Origin: Porticoccus sp041395745
GTDB lineage: Bacteria; Pseudomonadota; Gammaproteobacteria; Pseudomonadales; Porticoccaceae
Reading direction: 5' to 3'
NCBI GenBank assembly: GCA_041395745.1
Contig: JAWKZV010000001.1
Coordinates: 558,001 to 622,000, forward strand
Length of the DNA: 64,000 nt
The notes beneath the pieces are model-generated. The model ran no database searches and was not told the origin of the DNA. It saw nothing but the letters and a program-made list of their open reading frames with translations. The number at the start of each line of letters is the position of its first letter. Position 1 is the stretch's first letter. A program made the translations under genes and the position numbers. Below, piece after piece: positions 26,260 through 35,569 of this stretch.

Positions 26260-27602
26260 TGACTAACCCGTTTATTGATAGATCCAACCTGATTCGGGTG
26301 CCGGCTTCCGGACTGAAGCTGGGCATGTTTGTTGCCGAACTGGATCGGCCCTGGCTGGAAACCCCCTTTTTGCTACAGGGGTTTGTGATTCGCCACCCAT
26401 CCGAGATTCGTAAGCTCCAGGAGTATTGCGAACACGTTTTTGTGGAGAAAGAAGGTCGGTTGTGGGGGGATAAGAAGGATCCCTTTCGTGCCAATTTTGG
26501 CCTTCCAAAACGCAATATTCACTCCCACGACGACAGCGGTATGAGTAGGCGTGCCCAGAGTGGTACACAGAAAAAATCTCCCCTGGATATCATGCTGGCG
26601 TCACCCGAGCACCCTTTGGTGAGACCTGTTGAAGAGGAGCACCCGGTTGCGCGTAAAGCGTATGAAGCGGCTCATCATACGGTAGAGAACCTGCTGGAAC
26701 AGGCAAGACTCGGCAATGCCATTGACACGGAAACCGCGCGTGAAGTGGTGACGGATTGTGTCGACAGCATCCTGCGCAATCCACATGCATTACTGTGGAT
26801 GGCTAAGATCAAACATGCTGATCAGTACACCATGGAGCATTGCCTGAACGTCTGTATCCTGGCCGTGGCTTTTGGTAGGCATCTCAGATTGCCCAAGGAT
26901 GATCTGGTGAAATTGGGAATCGGAGGCATGTTGCACGATGTTGGGAAGATGCGCGTCCCACCGGAAATTCTCAACAAGCCAGCAAAGCTCACAGCGGAAG
27001 AATTTGAGATTATCAAAACTCACACGGAGGAGGGGCGTAAACTGCTGATGAAGTCCCGGGGCTCACTGAGCGTGGCAGTGGATGTTGCCATCAACCATCA
27101 TGAACGCATGGATGGTAAGGGTTACCCACGGGGATTGTTCGCAAGAGAGCTGTCCAGTTACTCCCGCATTATTTCCATTGTGGACTCATTTGACGCCATG
27201 ACCAGCGACCGTTGTTATGACGGTTCCCGTTCAACCCTGGATGCTCTCAAGGAAATCTATGCCAAACGGGGAACACAGTTTGATGAGGACTTGTCGCTGG
27301 AATTTATTCAGCTGATGGGTCCTTACCCTCCAGGAACCATCGTGGAATTGAACAACGGTTACGTCGGCATAGTGCTTTCATCACAGGAAAGGAAAAGGCA
27401 TCTTCCCACCGTGAAGCTGGTGCTGGACCATGAGAAACAACCCTTGGGCGAGGAGTCCATTGATCTGAGAGATGTCCAGTTGGGCAGTCTGCCCAGAGAC
27501 TGGCTGATTCGCCGGGTCCTCAAAGACGGCGAAAATGGTGTTTATCTGGAAAATTGCCCCGTCAAAATGGCGGTATCGCCATTTCAGGATGGAGAAAAGT
27601 AG
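26259..27602 (+). CDS. HD-GYP cyclic-di-GMP phosphodiesterase with DUF3391 N-terminus
   Basis: 447 residues. The first 130 residues are DUF3391 (IRVPASGLKLGMFVAELDRPWLETPFLLQGFVI), an N-terminal domain typical of HD-GYP proteins. The HD-GYP domain (about 175-370) has H226-D227 in MLHDVGK, then NHHERMDGKGYPRG, with YSRIISIVDSFDAMTSDRCY, all matching active enzymes that hydrolyse c-di-GMP. The C-terminal 70 residues form a beta-rich tail (GTIVELNNGYVGIVL). A close paralogue follows 49 bases downstream. Confidence 0.93.
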   Translation: MTNPFIDRSNLIRVPASGLKLGMFVAELDRPWLETPFLLQGFVIRHPSEIRKLQEYCEHVFVEKEGRLWGDKKDPFRANFGLPKRNIHSHDDSGMSRRAQSGTQKKSPLDIMLASPEHPLVRPVEEEHPVARKAYEAAHHTVENLLEQARLGNAIDTETAREVVTDCVDSILRNPHALLWMAKIKHADQYTMEHCLNVCILAVAFGRHLRLPKDDLVKLGIGGMLHDVGKMRVPPEILNKPAKLTAEEFEIIKTHTEEGRKLLMKSRGSLSVAVDVAINHHERMDGKGYPRGLFARELSSYSRIISIVDSFDAMTSDRCYDGSRSTLDALKEIYAKRGTQFDEDLSLEFIQLMGPYPPGTIVELNNGYVGIVLSSQERKRHLPTVKLVLDHEKQPLGEESIDLRDVQLGSLPRDWLIRRVLKDGENGVYLENCPVKMAVSPFQDGEK

Positions 27603-27651
27603 GGCTGTAGGATATTTGCCGACATCCATGTAGTTCGAGCAAGGTTAGATT

Positions 27652-29022
27652 ATGGATAATAAATTTCTCGATAAATCCGCTTATATTCGAATTCCCGCCT
27701 CTGAAGTAAAAATAGGTATGTTCGTGGTAGAACTCGACCGCCCCTGGTTGGGAACTCCATTTTTGACCCAAGGGTTTGTGATATCGAGCAATTCTGAAAT
27801 TAAGAAGTTGCGCGAGTTGTGCATCTTTATCTATGAGGAAAAGGCGGGCAGGTTGTGGGCTGGAAAGCAGGACCCGTTTTCCAAGGAAAACGTCCATGCC
27901 AACGCGTTTGACTCGGGCAAGCCTCAGACCGGAATTTTTAATCAGGCCCAACAGCGCAAGCCATCCCTGGTGGCCACTATCAATGACCGCCAGCCTCATC
28001 TGATCACACATTCTTTCTTTGAAGAATTGCCCAGAGCTCAGAAGCTTTATCTTACCTCCAGGCGTGCAATGACTGACCTATTGGGTCAGGCACGTCAGGA
28101 GAATCGGGTAGACATGTCACTTGCTGCAAAGTTGGTGCTAGGACTGGTACGCAGTGTCCTGCGCCATCCTGACCCGCTGTTGTTCCTGACCCACACCAAG
28201 GACGCCAGTAAGTACCTGCTGGAACATTGTCTGCATATGGCAATATTTTCAGCAAACTTTGGACGGGTGTTGCGACTGGAAGAAAAAGACATTCTGCGGT
28301 TGGCTATACATGGATTGCTGGCGGATTTCGGCATGATCCGTCTGCCGCAAGAATTGCTTAACAAGCAAGAAGGGCTGACACAGTCTGAAAGACAGCTGAT
28401 CAACAGTCACCCGCAACTGGGAAGAGAAATATTGATGAACAGCGAAAGTGGGGCCAGGTTCGCCACTGATGCAGTAATCAATCACCATGAGCGGTTGGAC
28501 AGAAAAGGCTATCCACGGGGAATCGATGCCAGAACTTTGCCTCAGTTCTCCCGTATCATCAGTATTGTCGATGCCTATGATGCCATGACCAGCCCCAGGG
28601 TTTATGCGGAGGAGAAATCACCGCTACAGGCGTTACAACAGATCTACCGTAACCGGGGCAAACAGTTTGATGAGGAGTATGCCCTGGAATTCATCCATTC
28701 CATCGGACCCTATCCTGCCGGTACTTTGGTAGAGCTGCACAACGGTGCTGTAGCCATTGTGCTGACCAGTGCACCGAAACAACGCCAGTTGCCACTTATC
28801 AGTATTCTTTTGGGGCCGGATAAACAGCCTCAGCCTCCGCAGCGTCTTGATCTTTCCGAGCTGGACAATGAGGGCAAAAACTGTAGGGATTTAATGATCC
28901 AGCGGGTACTCAGAAATGGGGAATATGGCATCAATTTGATGACTTTGCCATTGGAGGCTCTGGAGGCTCCGGTTACGGCCGAGCCGGAAACCGATGCCGA
29001 ACCCGATCAGGAGTCGATCTGA
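27652..29022 (+). CDS. Degenerate HD-GYP/DUF3391 paralogue of the upstream gene
   Basis: 456 residues, the same DUF3391 plus HD-GYP architecture as the gene before it (IRIPASEVKIGMFVVELDRPWLGTPFLTQGFVI), so it arose by tandem duplication. The HD dyad is lost: the expected HDxGK is A224-D225-F-G-M228, while NHHERLDRKGYPRG and the following IVDAYDAMTSPRVY remain. Without the metal-binding HD pair, c-di-GMP hydrolysis is unlikely, so it may bind c-di-GMP or regulate its partner. It runs into greB from the other direction with a 16-base overlap of the 3' ends. Confidence 0.88.
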   Translation: MDNKFLDKSAYIRIPASEVKIGMFVVELDRPWLGTPFLTQGFVISSNSEIKKLRELCIFIYEEKAGRLWAGKQDPFSKENVHANAFDSGKPQTGIFNQAQQRKPSLVATINDRQPHLITHSFFEELPRAQKLYLTSRRAMTDLLGQARQENRVDMSLAAKLVLGLVRSVLRHPDPLLFLTHTKDASKYLLEHCLHMAIFSANFGRVLRLEEKDILRLAIHGLLADFGMIRLPQELLNKQEGLTQSERQLINSHPQLGREILMNSESGARFATDAVINHHERLDRKGYPRGIDARTLPQFSRIISIVDAYDAMTSPRVYAEEKSPLQALQQIYRNRGKQFDEEYALEFIHSIGPYPAGTLVELHNGAVAIVLTSAPKQRQLPLISILLGPDKQPQPPQRLDLSELDNEGKNCRDLMIQRVLRNGEYGINLMTLPLEALEAPVTAEPETDAEPDQESI

Positions 29023-29516
29023 AGGTATTCCACCTCGACGATGGTGTAGCGCCTGCTGCTGTCGCCCATCTTCAGGTTGATGTCATCGTCCAGACGCTTG
29101 CCAAGCAGTTGTCTCGCCAAGGGTGAATCGACGCTGATTTGGTGGAGGGCGGGATTGATTTCATCGGCTCCGACGATGCGATAGCGGTGTTCCTCGCCGT
29201 GTTCGTCTTCCAGGGTCACCCAGGCTCCGAAATAGACTTTTTCCCTGTCCGCGGGCAGACGGTCTACCACGGTGACCTCGTCCAGACGTTTGCTCAGGTA
29301 GCGCACCCTGCGGTCTATCTCCCTGAGTCGACGTTTGCCGTATATGTAATCGCCATTTTCCGAGCGGTCGCCATTCTTGGCCGCTTCGTGCACAGCCGCA
29401 GTCACTTTCGGTCGCTCCACCTTCCACAACTGGTGAAGTTCTTCACGCAACGCTTTGGCCCCCTCTGGTGTGATGTAGGGGGCACTTTTGGGGCCGGGTG
29501 CCCGGTATCGGCCCAT
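29007..29516 (-). CDS. greB: Transcription elongation factor GreB
   Basis: 169 residues. N-terminal coiled coil: ITPEGAKALREELHQLWKVERPKVTAAVHEAAKNGDRSENGDYIYGKRRLREIDRRVRYLSKRL; the acidic tip DRSENGDYIYGK is the catalytic part that reaches into the RNA polymerase secondary channel. The C-terminal FKBP-like domain has VTLEDEHGEEHRYRIVGADE and SPLARQLLGKRL(D). The YGKRRLREIDRRVRYL stretch and length favour GreB over GreA. It rescues backtracked polymerase by cleaving the RNA 3' end. It converges on the degenerate HD-GYP gene. Confidence 0.95.
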   Translation of the reverse strand: MGRYRAPGPKSAPYITPEGAKALREELHQLWKVERPKVTAAVHEAAKNGDRSENGDYIYGKRRLREIDRRVRYLSKRLDEVTVVDRLPADREKVYFGAWVTLEDEHGEEHRYRIVGADEINPALHQISVDSPLARQLLGKRLDDDINLKMGDSSRRYTIVEVEYLQIDS

Positions 29517-29521
29517 CGAAC

Positions 29522-31459
29522 TTACAGACCAATATTCATGATGGGCACAACCGGTAGCTGGTCGGCGGGCTTGAAGCGGAATACCCGGCCGTAGAAATAC
29601 AGCTCGGCCTCAATGGCTTGACGGATGGTTTCCGCTTTGCGGAAACCGTGGGCTTCGCCTTCGAAAGGCAGGTAGCAGACGGTCATCTGTTTCTTGCGCA
29701 GGGCGTTCACCATCGTCAGGGCCTGGGCCGGTGGCACCACCCGGTCATCCAGTCCCTGTAAAAAGATGACGGGGCATTGGAACTGGTCCACATGGTGGAT
29801 CGGAGAGCGTTCCTGGTAGAGATCCTGGCGTTCAGGGTAGGGGCCCACCAGGCGATCCAGGTAGCGGGACTCGAATTTGTGGGTGTCCCGGGCCAGGGTT
29901 TCCAGGTCGCCGATACCGTACAGGCAGGCGCCGGCCCGGAACAGGTCGTGGAAACAGAGTGCCGCCAGCACGGTGTAACCGCCGGCGCTGCTGCCGCGAA
30001 TGATGACTTTCTTGCGGTCGACCAGCCCCTGGTCGATCAGATAGCGTGCCCCCGCCACAACATCTTCCACATCGGCAATGCCCCACTGGCCGTGTAACTG
30101 GTGGCGGTATTGGCGACCGTAGCCGGTGCTGCCGCGATAATTTACATCCAGTACGGCAAAGCCGCGGCTGGTCCAGTACTGGACCTTCAGGTTGAGGCCG
30201 GTGCCAGTAGCGCCGGTGGGGCCGCCATGGCAGACCACGATCAGTGGGGGTCGTGCGTTCTCGGGAGCAGAAAACTCCGGATTGGCCGCGGGGTAATAGA
30301 AGGCGTGTGCAACTGCATCGTCGCCACTGGGAAAGCTGATGGGTTCCGGGATCGACAGGTAGCCGGCATCAATGTCGAGCGGGTCCCCGTGCGCGACTAC
30401 CTGAAAATGATTTTCGGCGGAGCACCACTCCACCAGCTCTGCGGACAATTGGGGTGAAGCGGCCACCAGCCAGGCCCGGTTGCCGTGACAGCGAACATCG
30501 GAAAATTGGCTGTAGTCGCTGTCGATCTCGGTCAGGACGCCACTGTTCGGAGCCAGGGTGCCCAAGTGCCAGCTGCCATCGCGGCTATAACTGCAAAGCA
30601 GGGTCCCGTCAGCCAGAAAGTCGTAGTTGGACATTCCCAACACCCATAACGGCGTGGCGAATTCAGCGGCCATTGGCAGGATGGCTTCTACCGAAGTACC
30701 GGTTGAGCGGTACAGATTCCACCAGTTGTCCCGGTCGGAGACAAAATACAGTTGATTGCCCGGCGACCAGCGAGGCTGCAGCACGGATTCATTACCGTTG
30801 CCGGCCACCAGCTGGGGCTCGTTGAGTGCACCGTTGGCATCGAGTCCTGCCAGCCACAGGCAGGTGTTGTCCCAGGGCATGTCCGGGTGGTTCCAGCTGA
30901 TCCAACAGAGTTGTTTGCTGTCATTGTCGAGGCGTGGATAGGCGTAAAAATCTGCCCCTTCCTCAAGCACCTGGATGGCTTGCGAGCCATCCAGGGGTAT
31001 GGTGGCCAATAGATTCTGCGGTTCCCCTTCACCGCCGTGATCTTCCATCACAACAATGAGGCGTTCACGCTGCCGATCGAGGCAGAAATCTGCAAAGCTG
31101 TACTCGTTTTCGGGGGTGAGAGGCTGTGGCAGTGCTTTGCTATCGGCGAGATCGATCGCGTAGACCCGTTGGTCGTCGTAGAGGCAGAAATACAAAACGT
31201 TATCCGCCACCAGATAGGGACTGCCGCCGTATTCGTGAACCTTGCTGCGGCAACTTAGCGGCGCCGGCAGGGCTTCATCCACTGTGCCATCCGGGCGGCG
31301 GCGCATCACCACCGAGCGACCATTCTCCCAGGGGCGGGACTCCAGCCAGTAGAGATTGCCGCTGTCGAACTGCGGAAAGGCATAACCCGGTGCCGCCTTG
31401 CAGAGCATGTCCGGCACGATGGGAGAGGCCCAGCAGCCGTAAGGTGCGATCTCTGACAT
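29522..31459 (-). CDS. S9 family prolyl oligopeptidase-like peptidase
   Basis: 645 residues from the ATG at 31459; this start has GGGAGGG upstream, spaced by the SUI1 stop codon, whereas the longer frame enters another gene. An N-terminal beta-propeller region (about 1-390, repeated WxxPD and NLYRSTG-like blades) precedes the alpha/beta-hydrolase domain: HGGPTGATG oxyanion region, S491 in RGSSAGGY, Asp in GLDDRVVPPAQA and His in EAHGFR. It cleaves small peptides, possibly dipeptidyl or acylaminoacyl substrates. No signal peptide is seen, so it is probably cytoplasmic. It follows the SUI1 gene by two bases. Confidence 0.92.
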   Translation of the reverse strand: MSEIAPYGCWASPIVPDMLCKAAPGYAFPQFDSGNLYWLESRPWENGRSVVMRRRPDGTVDEALPAPLSCRSKVHEYGGSPYLVADNVLYFCLYDDQRVYAIDLADSKALPQPLTPENEYSFADFCLDRQRERLIVVMEDHGGEGEPQNLLATIPLDGSQAIQVLEEGADFYAYPRLDNDSKQLCWISWNHPDMPWDNTCLWLAGLDANGALNEPQLVAGNGNESVLQPRWSPGNQLYFVSDRDNWWNLYRSTGTSVEAILPMAAEFATPLWVLGMSNYDFLADGTLLCSYSRDGSWHLGTLAPNSGVLTEIDSDYSQFSDVRCHGNRAWLVAASPQLSAELVEWCSAENHFQVVAHGDPLDIDAGYLSIPEPISFPSGDDAVAHAFYYPAANPEFSAPENARPPLIVVCHGGPTGATGTGLNLKVQYWTSRGFAVLDVNYRGSTGYGRQYRHQLHGQWGIADVEDVVAGARYLIDQGLVDRKKVIIRGSSAGGYTVLAALCFHDLFRAGACLYGIGDLETLARDTHKFESRYLDRLVGPYPERQDLYQERSPIHHVDQFQCPVIFLQGLDDRVVPPAQALTMVNALRKKQMTVCYLPFEGEAHGFRKAETIRQAIEAELYFYGRVFRFKPADQLPVVPIMNIGL

Positions 31460-31461
31460 GG

Positions 31462-31785
31462 TCACCCTCCCGCGAGTTTTACCGTGTGCCCTTGTTTGCT
31501 CAGAGCCTCGCGGATTTTTTCCCGGTGGTCCCCCTGAATCTCGACGATACCGTCTTTCACCGAGCCGCCTGTGCCGCACAATTGTTTCAGTGACTTGGCC
31601 AACTGCTTGAGTTCATCGTCAGACATTTCCAGCCCGCTGATGGTGGTTACGCCCTTGCCCTTGCGACCGCTTGTCTCCCGGCGGATGCGGACAATTCCGT
31701 CTCCGGCGGGGCGAACGGGTTCAGGATCGGACGTTTTGATGCGACCGGTTTCTGTAGAGTAAACCAGGCGGGTTTCCTTGCTCAT
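31462..31785 (-). CDS. SUI1/YciH-type translation initiation factor-like protein
   Basis: 107 residues. The SUI1 (eIF1) core is clear: GIVRIRRETSGRKGKGVTTISGL and then LKQLAKSLKQLCGTGGSVKDGIVEIQGDHREKIREAL, with the GTGGSVKDGxIExQGD motif. Bacterial members (YciH) can influence start-codon choice, though their cellular task is not settled. It sits in a leftward run with the S9 peptidase and quinone oxidoreductase genes. Confidence 0.93.
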   Translation of the reverse strand: MSKETRLVYSTETGRIKTSDPEPVRPAGDGIVRIRRETSGRKGKGVTTISGLEMSDDELKQLAKSLKQLCGTGGSVKDGIVEIQGDHREKIREALSKQGHTVKLAGG

Positions 31786-31804
31786 GGCAGAGAGTTTTCC
31801 TCGA

Positions 31805-32803
31805 TCAGTGGGCCGCCAGGACGATTTTGCCGATGTGTTCGCTGCTTTCCATCAGCTGATGGGCATCGGCGGCCCTGGCCAGCGGAAAGGTGTTATTGAT
31901 GACTGGCGCCAATGTGCCATTGTCCAGTAATGGCCAGACCTTATCCAGCAGGGATTGGGCGATAATCGCTTTCTCCGCCACCGGGCGGGAACGCAGGGTC
32001 GAGCCGGTCAGCACCAATTGTTTCAGCATCATCGGCATCAGGTCGACCTCGACCCTGGAGTCCTTCAGGAACGCCAGGGAAATGATGCGACCGCGACAGG
32101 CTGCGGCCCTGATATTGCGCTGCACATAATCGCCGCCGACCATATCGAGGATCACGTCCACGCCGCGACCGTCGGTGAGAGTTTTGATTTCGCTGACAAA
32201 GTCCTGCTCCCGGTAGTTGATGGCGGCTTCTGCCCCCAATTCGAGGCAATGCCGGCACTTGTCCGCACTGCCGGCAGTAACGAACACCCGGTGGTCGAGA
32301 CAGTTAGCCAGCTGGATGGCGGTGGTGCCGATACCGCTGCTACCGCCGTGAACCAGCAGGCTCTCACCGGGTTTCAGTAGCTCGTTGAGAAACAAGTTGC
32401 TCCAGACGGTAAAGAAGGTTTCCGGAAAGGCCGCTGCCTGTATCGGCGTAAAGGGGGATGGTATCGGCAGACACAGATCCTGATGGGCGAGCGCATATTC
32501 CGCGTAACCGCCACCGCTCAGCAGGGCACAGACTTTCTGCCCCACCAGCCAGCGGCTTTCACGGTTGCCGACGGAGACGATTTCTCCAGCCACTTCCAGA
32601 CCAGGAATGTCCGACGCACCCTGCGGCGGCGGGTAGAGTCCCTGGCGCTGCAGGACATCCGGGCGATTGACCCCGGCGGCCATTACCCTGATCAGGACTT
32701 CTTCATCGCCGGGGTGCGGCAGTGGTCGCCGCACTGGACGCAATACCTCAGCGCTGCCGGGGGAGCTGATCTCGATACATTGCATGTCTGCCGGTAAAGT
32801 CAT
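31805..32803 (-). CDS. NAD(P)H quinone oxidoreductase, zeta-crystallin/PIG3-like MDR family
   Basis: 333 residues from the ATG at 32803, which overlaps the upstream permease stop (ATGA); the longer 395-residue frame enters that gene. It is a zinc-free medium-chain dehydrogenase: RPLPHPGDEEVLIRVMAAGVNRPDVLQRQGLYPPP, SDIPGLEVAGEIVSVG, and the nucleotide-binding LLVHGGSSGIGTTAIQLANCL. The VNRPDVLQRQGxYPPPxGASDIPGLE signature is that of the PIG3 subfamily. It reduces quinones using NADPH; the physiological substrate is unknown. Confidence 0.92.
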   Translation of the reverse strand: MTLPADMQCIEISSPGSAEVLRPVRRPLPHPGDEEVLIRVMAAGVNRPDVLQRQGLYPPPQGASDIPGLEVAGEIVSVGNRESRWLVGQKVCALLSGGGYAEYALAHQDLCLPIPSPFTPIQAAAFPETFFTVWSNLFLNELLKPGESLLVHGGSSGIGTTAIQLANCLDHRVFVTAGSADKCRHCLELGAEAAINYREQDFVSEIKTLTDGRGVDVILDMVGGDYVQRNIRAAACRGRIISLAFLKDSRVEVDLMPMMLKQLVLTGSTLRSRPVAEKAIIAQSLLDKVWPLLDNGTLAPVINNTFPLARAADAHQLMESSEHIGKIVLAAH

Positions 32804-34008
32804 TGGGTACTCCAAAACTGAAGGATCAGGAAACCACAGCAGAGCAGGGCGCCGATCGCTGGTAGCCCCAGCTGTATTGGCCCTTTTCTTCCCTGGTTGT
32901 AGTTTAAGAATAACAGCGACAGGTTCACCAGGGTAAAGACGATCAGGATCAGCGAACTGGTGGCGTTTGCGAGGGTGGTTACCGGTAGCCAAAGCGCAAA
33001 AAACAGCACCAGTCCGCCGGTCAGCAGGGTCGCCTGCAACGGCGTCCTGCTGGTTGCGTTGACCCGCCCGAGCAGCGCCGGTGCCAACTGCTGTTGCGCC
33101 ATGCCATACAGTACCCGTGAAACCATGATGATCTGGATCAGCGCACCGTTGATGATGGCCACTACGCCGATGACTGCCATGATGTCCGGGGGAATTTTGC
33201 TGTTGCGCTCGATGATCAGTGCCAGCGGTGCATCCGATCCTGCCATGTCCTCAATGGGTAGGGTATGCAGGGCTACCGTGGCGGTGATGAGGTAAAGCAG
33301 GGTGGTGGCGATGACTGCGATGGCGATGCCCAGGGGCAGGTTGCGCTGGGGGTTTTCCACTTCTTCCGCCATGTTCACCATGTCTTCAAAGCCGATAAAT
33401 GCGTAGAAAGCGAGGAAGGCACCGCCGACGATGCCGGGGAAATACTCGGGGGTTGGCAGCGGCATCAGTTCCCGCCAGTGGATGTTCGCCTCAAGCAGTT
33501 CATCGCCGCTGACAACAGCTGCGAGCAGTAGCCCCGCCATTTCCAGGCCGGTGGTCAAGATCGCCAGTCCTACTGATTGCTTGACCCCCCACGCGGCCGC
33601 GCCGGTAAGTAAGCCGACCAGCAGGATAATCGGCAGTGCGGAAGGCCAACTGGCTATGACGTTGAAATAGCCACTAACCCCCCGTGACAAGGTGGCTGCG
33701 GAGACGATCCCACCCATGGCAATGGCATAGCCTGCAGCTGCCGCCAGGGCTCGCGAGCGAAGTCCTTCCTGAACATAGGCCGCTTCCCCGGCACTCCTGG
33801 GGAAACGGCGCGACATCTGTGCGTAGGAGTAGGCGCTGAAGCAGACGATAACGGCGGCCAGAAGAAAAGCCCAGGGCGTCATCGGGCCGCTGATGCCAAT
33901 GACGTTGCCTAGCAGTACGTAGATGCCTGCTCCGAGAATGGTGCCGATGCCATAGAGACTGATTTCGGCAAGGGACAAACTGCGCAACAGATTTGGCTGG
34001 GTCGTCAT
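32800..34008 (-). CDS. APC superfamily amino acid permease
   Basis: About 402 residues from the ATG at 34008 (MTTQPNLLRSLSLAEISL); the frame also has an earlier start at 34038. About 12 membrane helices. The opening LAEISLYGIGTILGAGIYVLLGNVIGISGPMTPWAFLLAAVIV is the APC signature with the unwound GAGIY in TM1, and GAFLAFYAFIGFEDMVNMAEEVENPQRNLPLGI is the conserved TM6-TM7 region. It imports amino acids or related compounds; the substrate is not readable. Confidence 0.92.
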   Translation of the reverse strand: MTTQPNLLRSLSLAEISLYGIGTILGAGIYVLLGNVIGISGPMTPWAFLLAAVIVCFSAYSYAQMSRRFPRSAGEAAYVQEGLRSRALAAAAGYAIAMGGIVSAATLSRGVSGYFNVIASWPSALPIILLVGLLTGAAAWGVKQSVGLAILTTGLEMAGLLLAAVVSGDELLEANIHWRELMPLPTPEYFPGIVGGAFLAFYAFIGFEDMVNMAEEVENPQRNLPLGIAIAVIATTLLYLITATVALHTLPIEDMAGSDAPLALIIERNSKIPPDIMAVIGVVAIINGALIQIIMVSRVLYGMAQQQLAPALLGRVNATSRTPLQATLLTGGLVLFFALWLPVTTLANATSSLILIVFTLVNLSLLFLNYNQGRKGPIQLGLPAIGALLCCGFLILQFWSTQ

Positions 34009-34053
34009 GAATGTGAGTATAGGTGGTTTGCCCGTCACCGCACGCCAGTGAGG

Positions 34054-35499
34054 TCAGCCCAGTGAGTTGATCAGGTGATTGACGTACCTCTTCATCTGGA
34101 GATTGAGACGGGACAAACCGCTATCAGGTGCCGACTTCTGTGCGGGGGGCCGGCGGGCCAGATTTCCGCCGTTGCCAGTCTTTTTCAACGTGCCGTGGAT
34201 GCCGTAGTTGGCGACATCCCGACCCTGGTTGAGCAGCATGCTGGCCGGGGCATTGTAAAGATAGTTGCCGGATAGCTTCTCTCCGGTATGGCTGCTGAAG
34301 GCGAGCGCGGGGTCGAGGTGCCAGGTGCCGACCGGGATGTCATCCCAGCGGTCGTCCCAGGACCAGGGTGGCTTGGGGCGAGACCAGCCGCGGCGGTCGA
34401 AATCCTTGCCGGCAATATACCTGCCAATCCGTACCTCCTGGCCCAGGCTGTCTGTCCCGATCACCAGGGTATCCTCGAACAGGCTCAGTTTGCCTTTTCC
34501 CGAGGGGTGGAAATTCCTCGCCAGTTCGTACCACGGTTTCAGGGAAGCCAGCCGGTAGCCGAGGTTGAACTGACTGCCTTCATCTACAGCCAGTTTTTCG
34601 CCATCGCCACGGCCATTGTTCAGTCGCAGGATCTTGGTGTGACTGGCCAAATTGTCGAAGTCGTCCTTTTCGGCACAGCGAACACCATGTCCCATCGCCT
34701 GGGTGTGAATGATGATATGACTGCCGTCCTCAAACAGTGCCGGTGACTGGATCGGTTCTGTGCCATTGGATTCCCCACTGTTGTTGCAGAGGAAAAAGCG
34801 GTTGTGGAACCAGGTTTCCACCAGAGCCACTTTCATGGTGGTCTTGTCGATACGGAGTTGCAGCCCTTCGTTATCACTGTCGTGATAGGTCCAGTCGGAG
34901 AGGGCCTCGCGCAACGGCAGGTCGTAATCCCGCACGTGGTAGAGCATGTAGGCCAGGTAGTAGGAGTCAACTGTTTCGGCGATGACCTCTCCATAAACCA
35001 CACTGGGCACAGTGCCTCTGCTGCGGGCATTGTCCACGTTATTGCGCGGGTCGGTGTCGCCATCGAAAAAAATATCGGTGGGAATATCCCACAGTGGCTG
35101 GTGGCCGATTTTCTGAATAATGGTGGGGCTGTAGGTTTCCAGTAACTGACGAAACAGGAGTTCCCGCCTGGCACCGTCTGTATGCACTATTGCCTGTCCG
35201 GCGAGACGTGGACGATGTCCCGGCAGTTCGAGTTGCTCCGGGTGCCCGGTTGCCATCTCCTGATGAGGGGGCGACGATTCAACCGGGTCTGCCATCAGTC
35301 GGGCATTGGCCAGGATCAGCAGTTCGAGGGACAGGAATATGGTGAGTGGCAGGCCGCCAAAAAAATATAGGATGAGGCCTGCCGCCTTCTTATAATGAGC
35401 GCTTGCCTGTTTGCCGGAGACACGATTAGCCAGCCGCTGGCAGCCGCGGTAGATGGTGACAGGAAATAGGGCGGTTGCCTTGAGTGAACGCTTCAGCAT
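34054..35499 (-). CDS. Membrane-anchored extracytoplasmic protein of unknown function
   Basis: 481 residues. A basic N-terminus (MLKRSLKATALFPVTIYRGCQRLANRVSGK) is followed by one hydrophobic helix (LILYFFGGLPLTIFLSLELLILA, about 42-65), and then a large domain with no further helices, probably in the periplasm. Landmarks are YSPTIIQKIGHQPLWDIPTDIFFDGDTDPRNN, YLAYMLYHVRDYD, DWTYHDSDNEGLQLRI and IIIHTQAMGHGVRC. The HxxDxEG-like pattern followed by a GHG motif recalls NPP1/Vps62-type proteins, but this is only a resemblance. It is transcribed divergently from the inositol-lipid genes, 70 bases apart, which hints at, but does not show, a shared role. Confidence 0.75.
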   Translation of the reverse strand: MLKRSLKATALFPVTIYRGCQRLANRVSGKQASAHYKKAAGLILYFFGGLPLTIFLSLELLILANARLMADPVESSPPHQEMATGHPEQLELPGHRPRLAGQAIVHTDGARRELLFRQLLETYSPTIIQKIGHQPLWDIPTDIFFDGDTDPRNNVDNARSRGTVPSVVYGEVIAETVDSYYLAYMLYHVRDYDLPLREALSDWTYHDSDNEGLQLRIDKTTMKVALVETWFHNRFFLCNNSGESNGTEPIQSPALFEDGSHIIIHTQAMGHGVRCAEKDDFDNLASHTKILRLNNGRGDGEKLAVDEGSQFNLGYRLASLKPWYELARNFHPSGKGKLSLFEDTLVIGTDSLGQEVRIGRYIAGKDFDRRGWSRPKPPWSWDDRWDDIPVGTWHLDPALAFSSHTGEKLSGNYLYNAPASMLLNQGRDVANYGIHGTLKKTGNGGNLARRPPAQKSAPDSGLSRLNLQMKRYVNHLINSLG

Positions 35500-35569
35500 G
35501 TGGCCTTGGTTATAGTTATGGCCGCGTTAAAACAATAAAACGAGCGCAGTTTAATCTCTCGCAGAGCCT

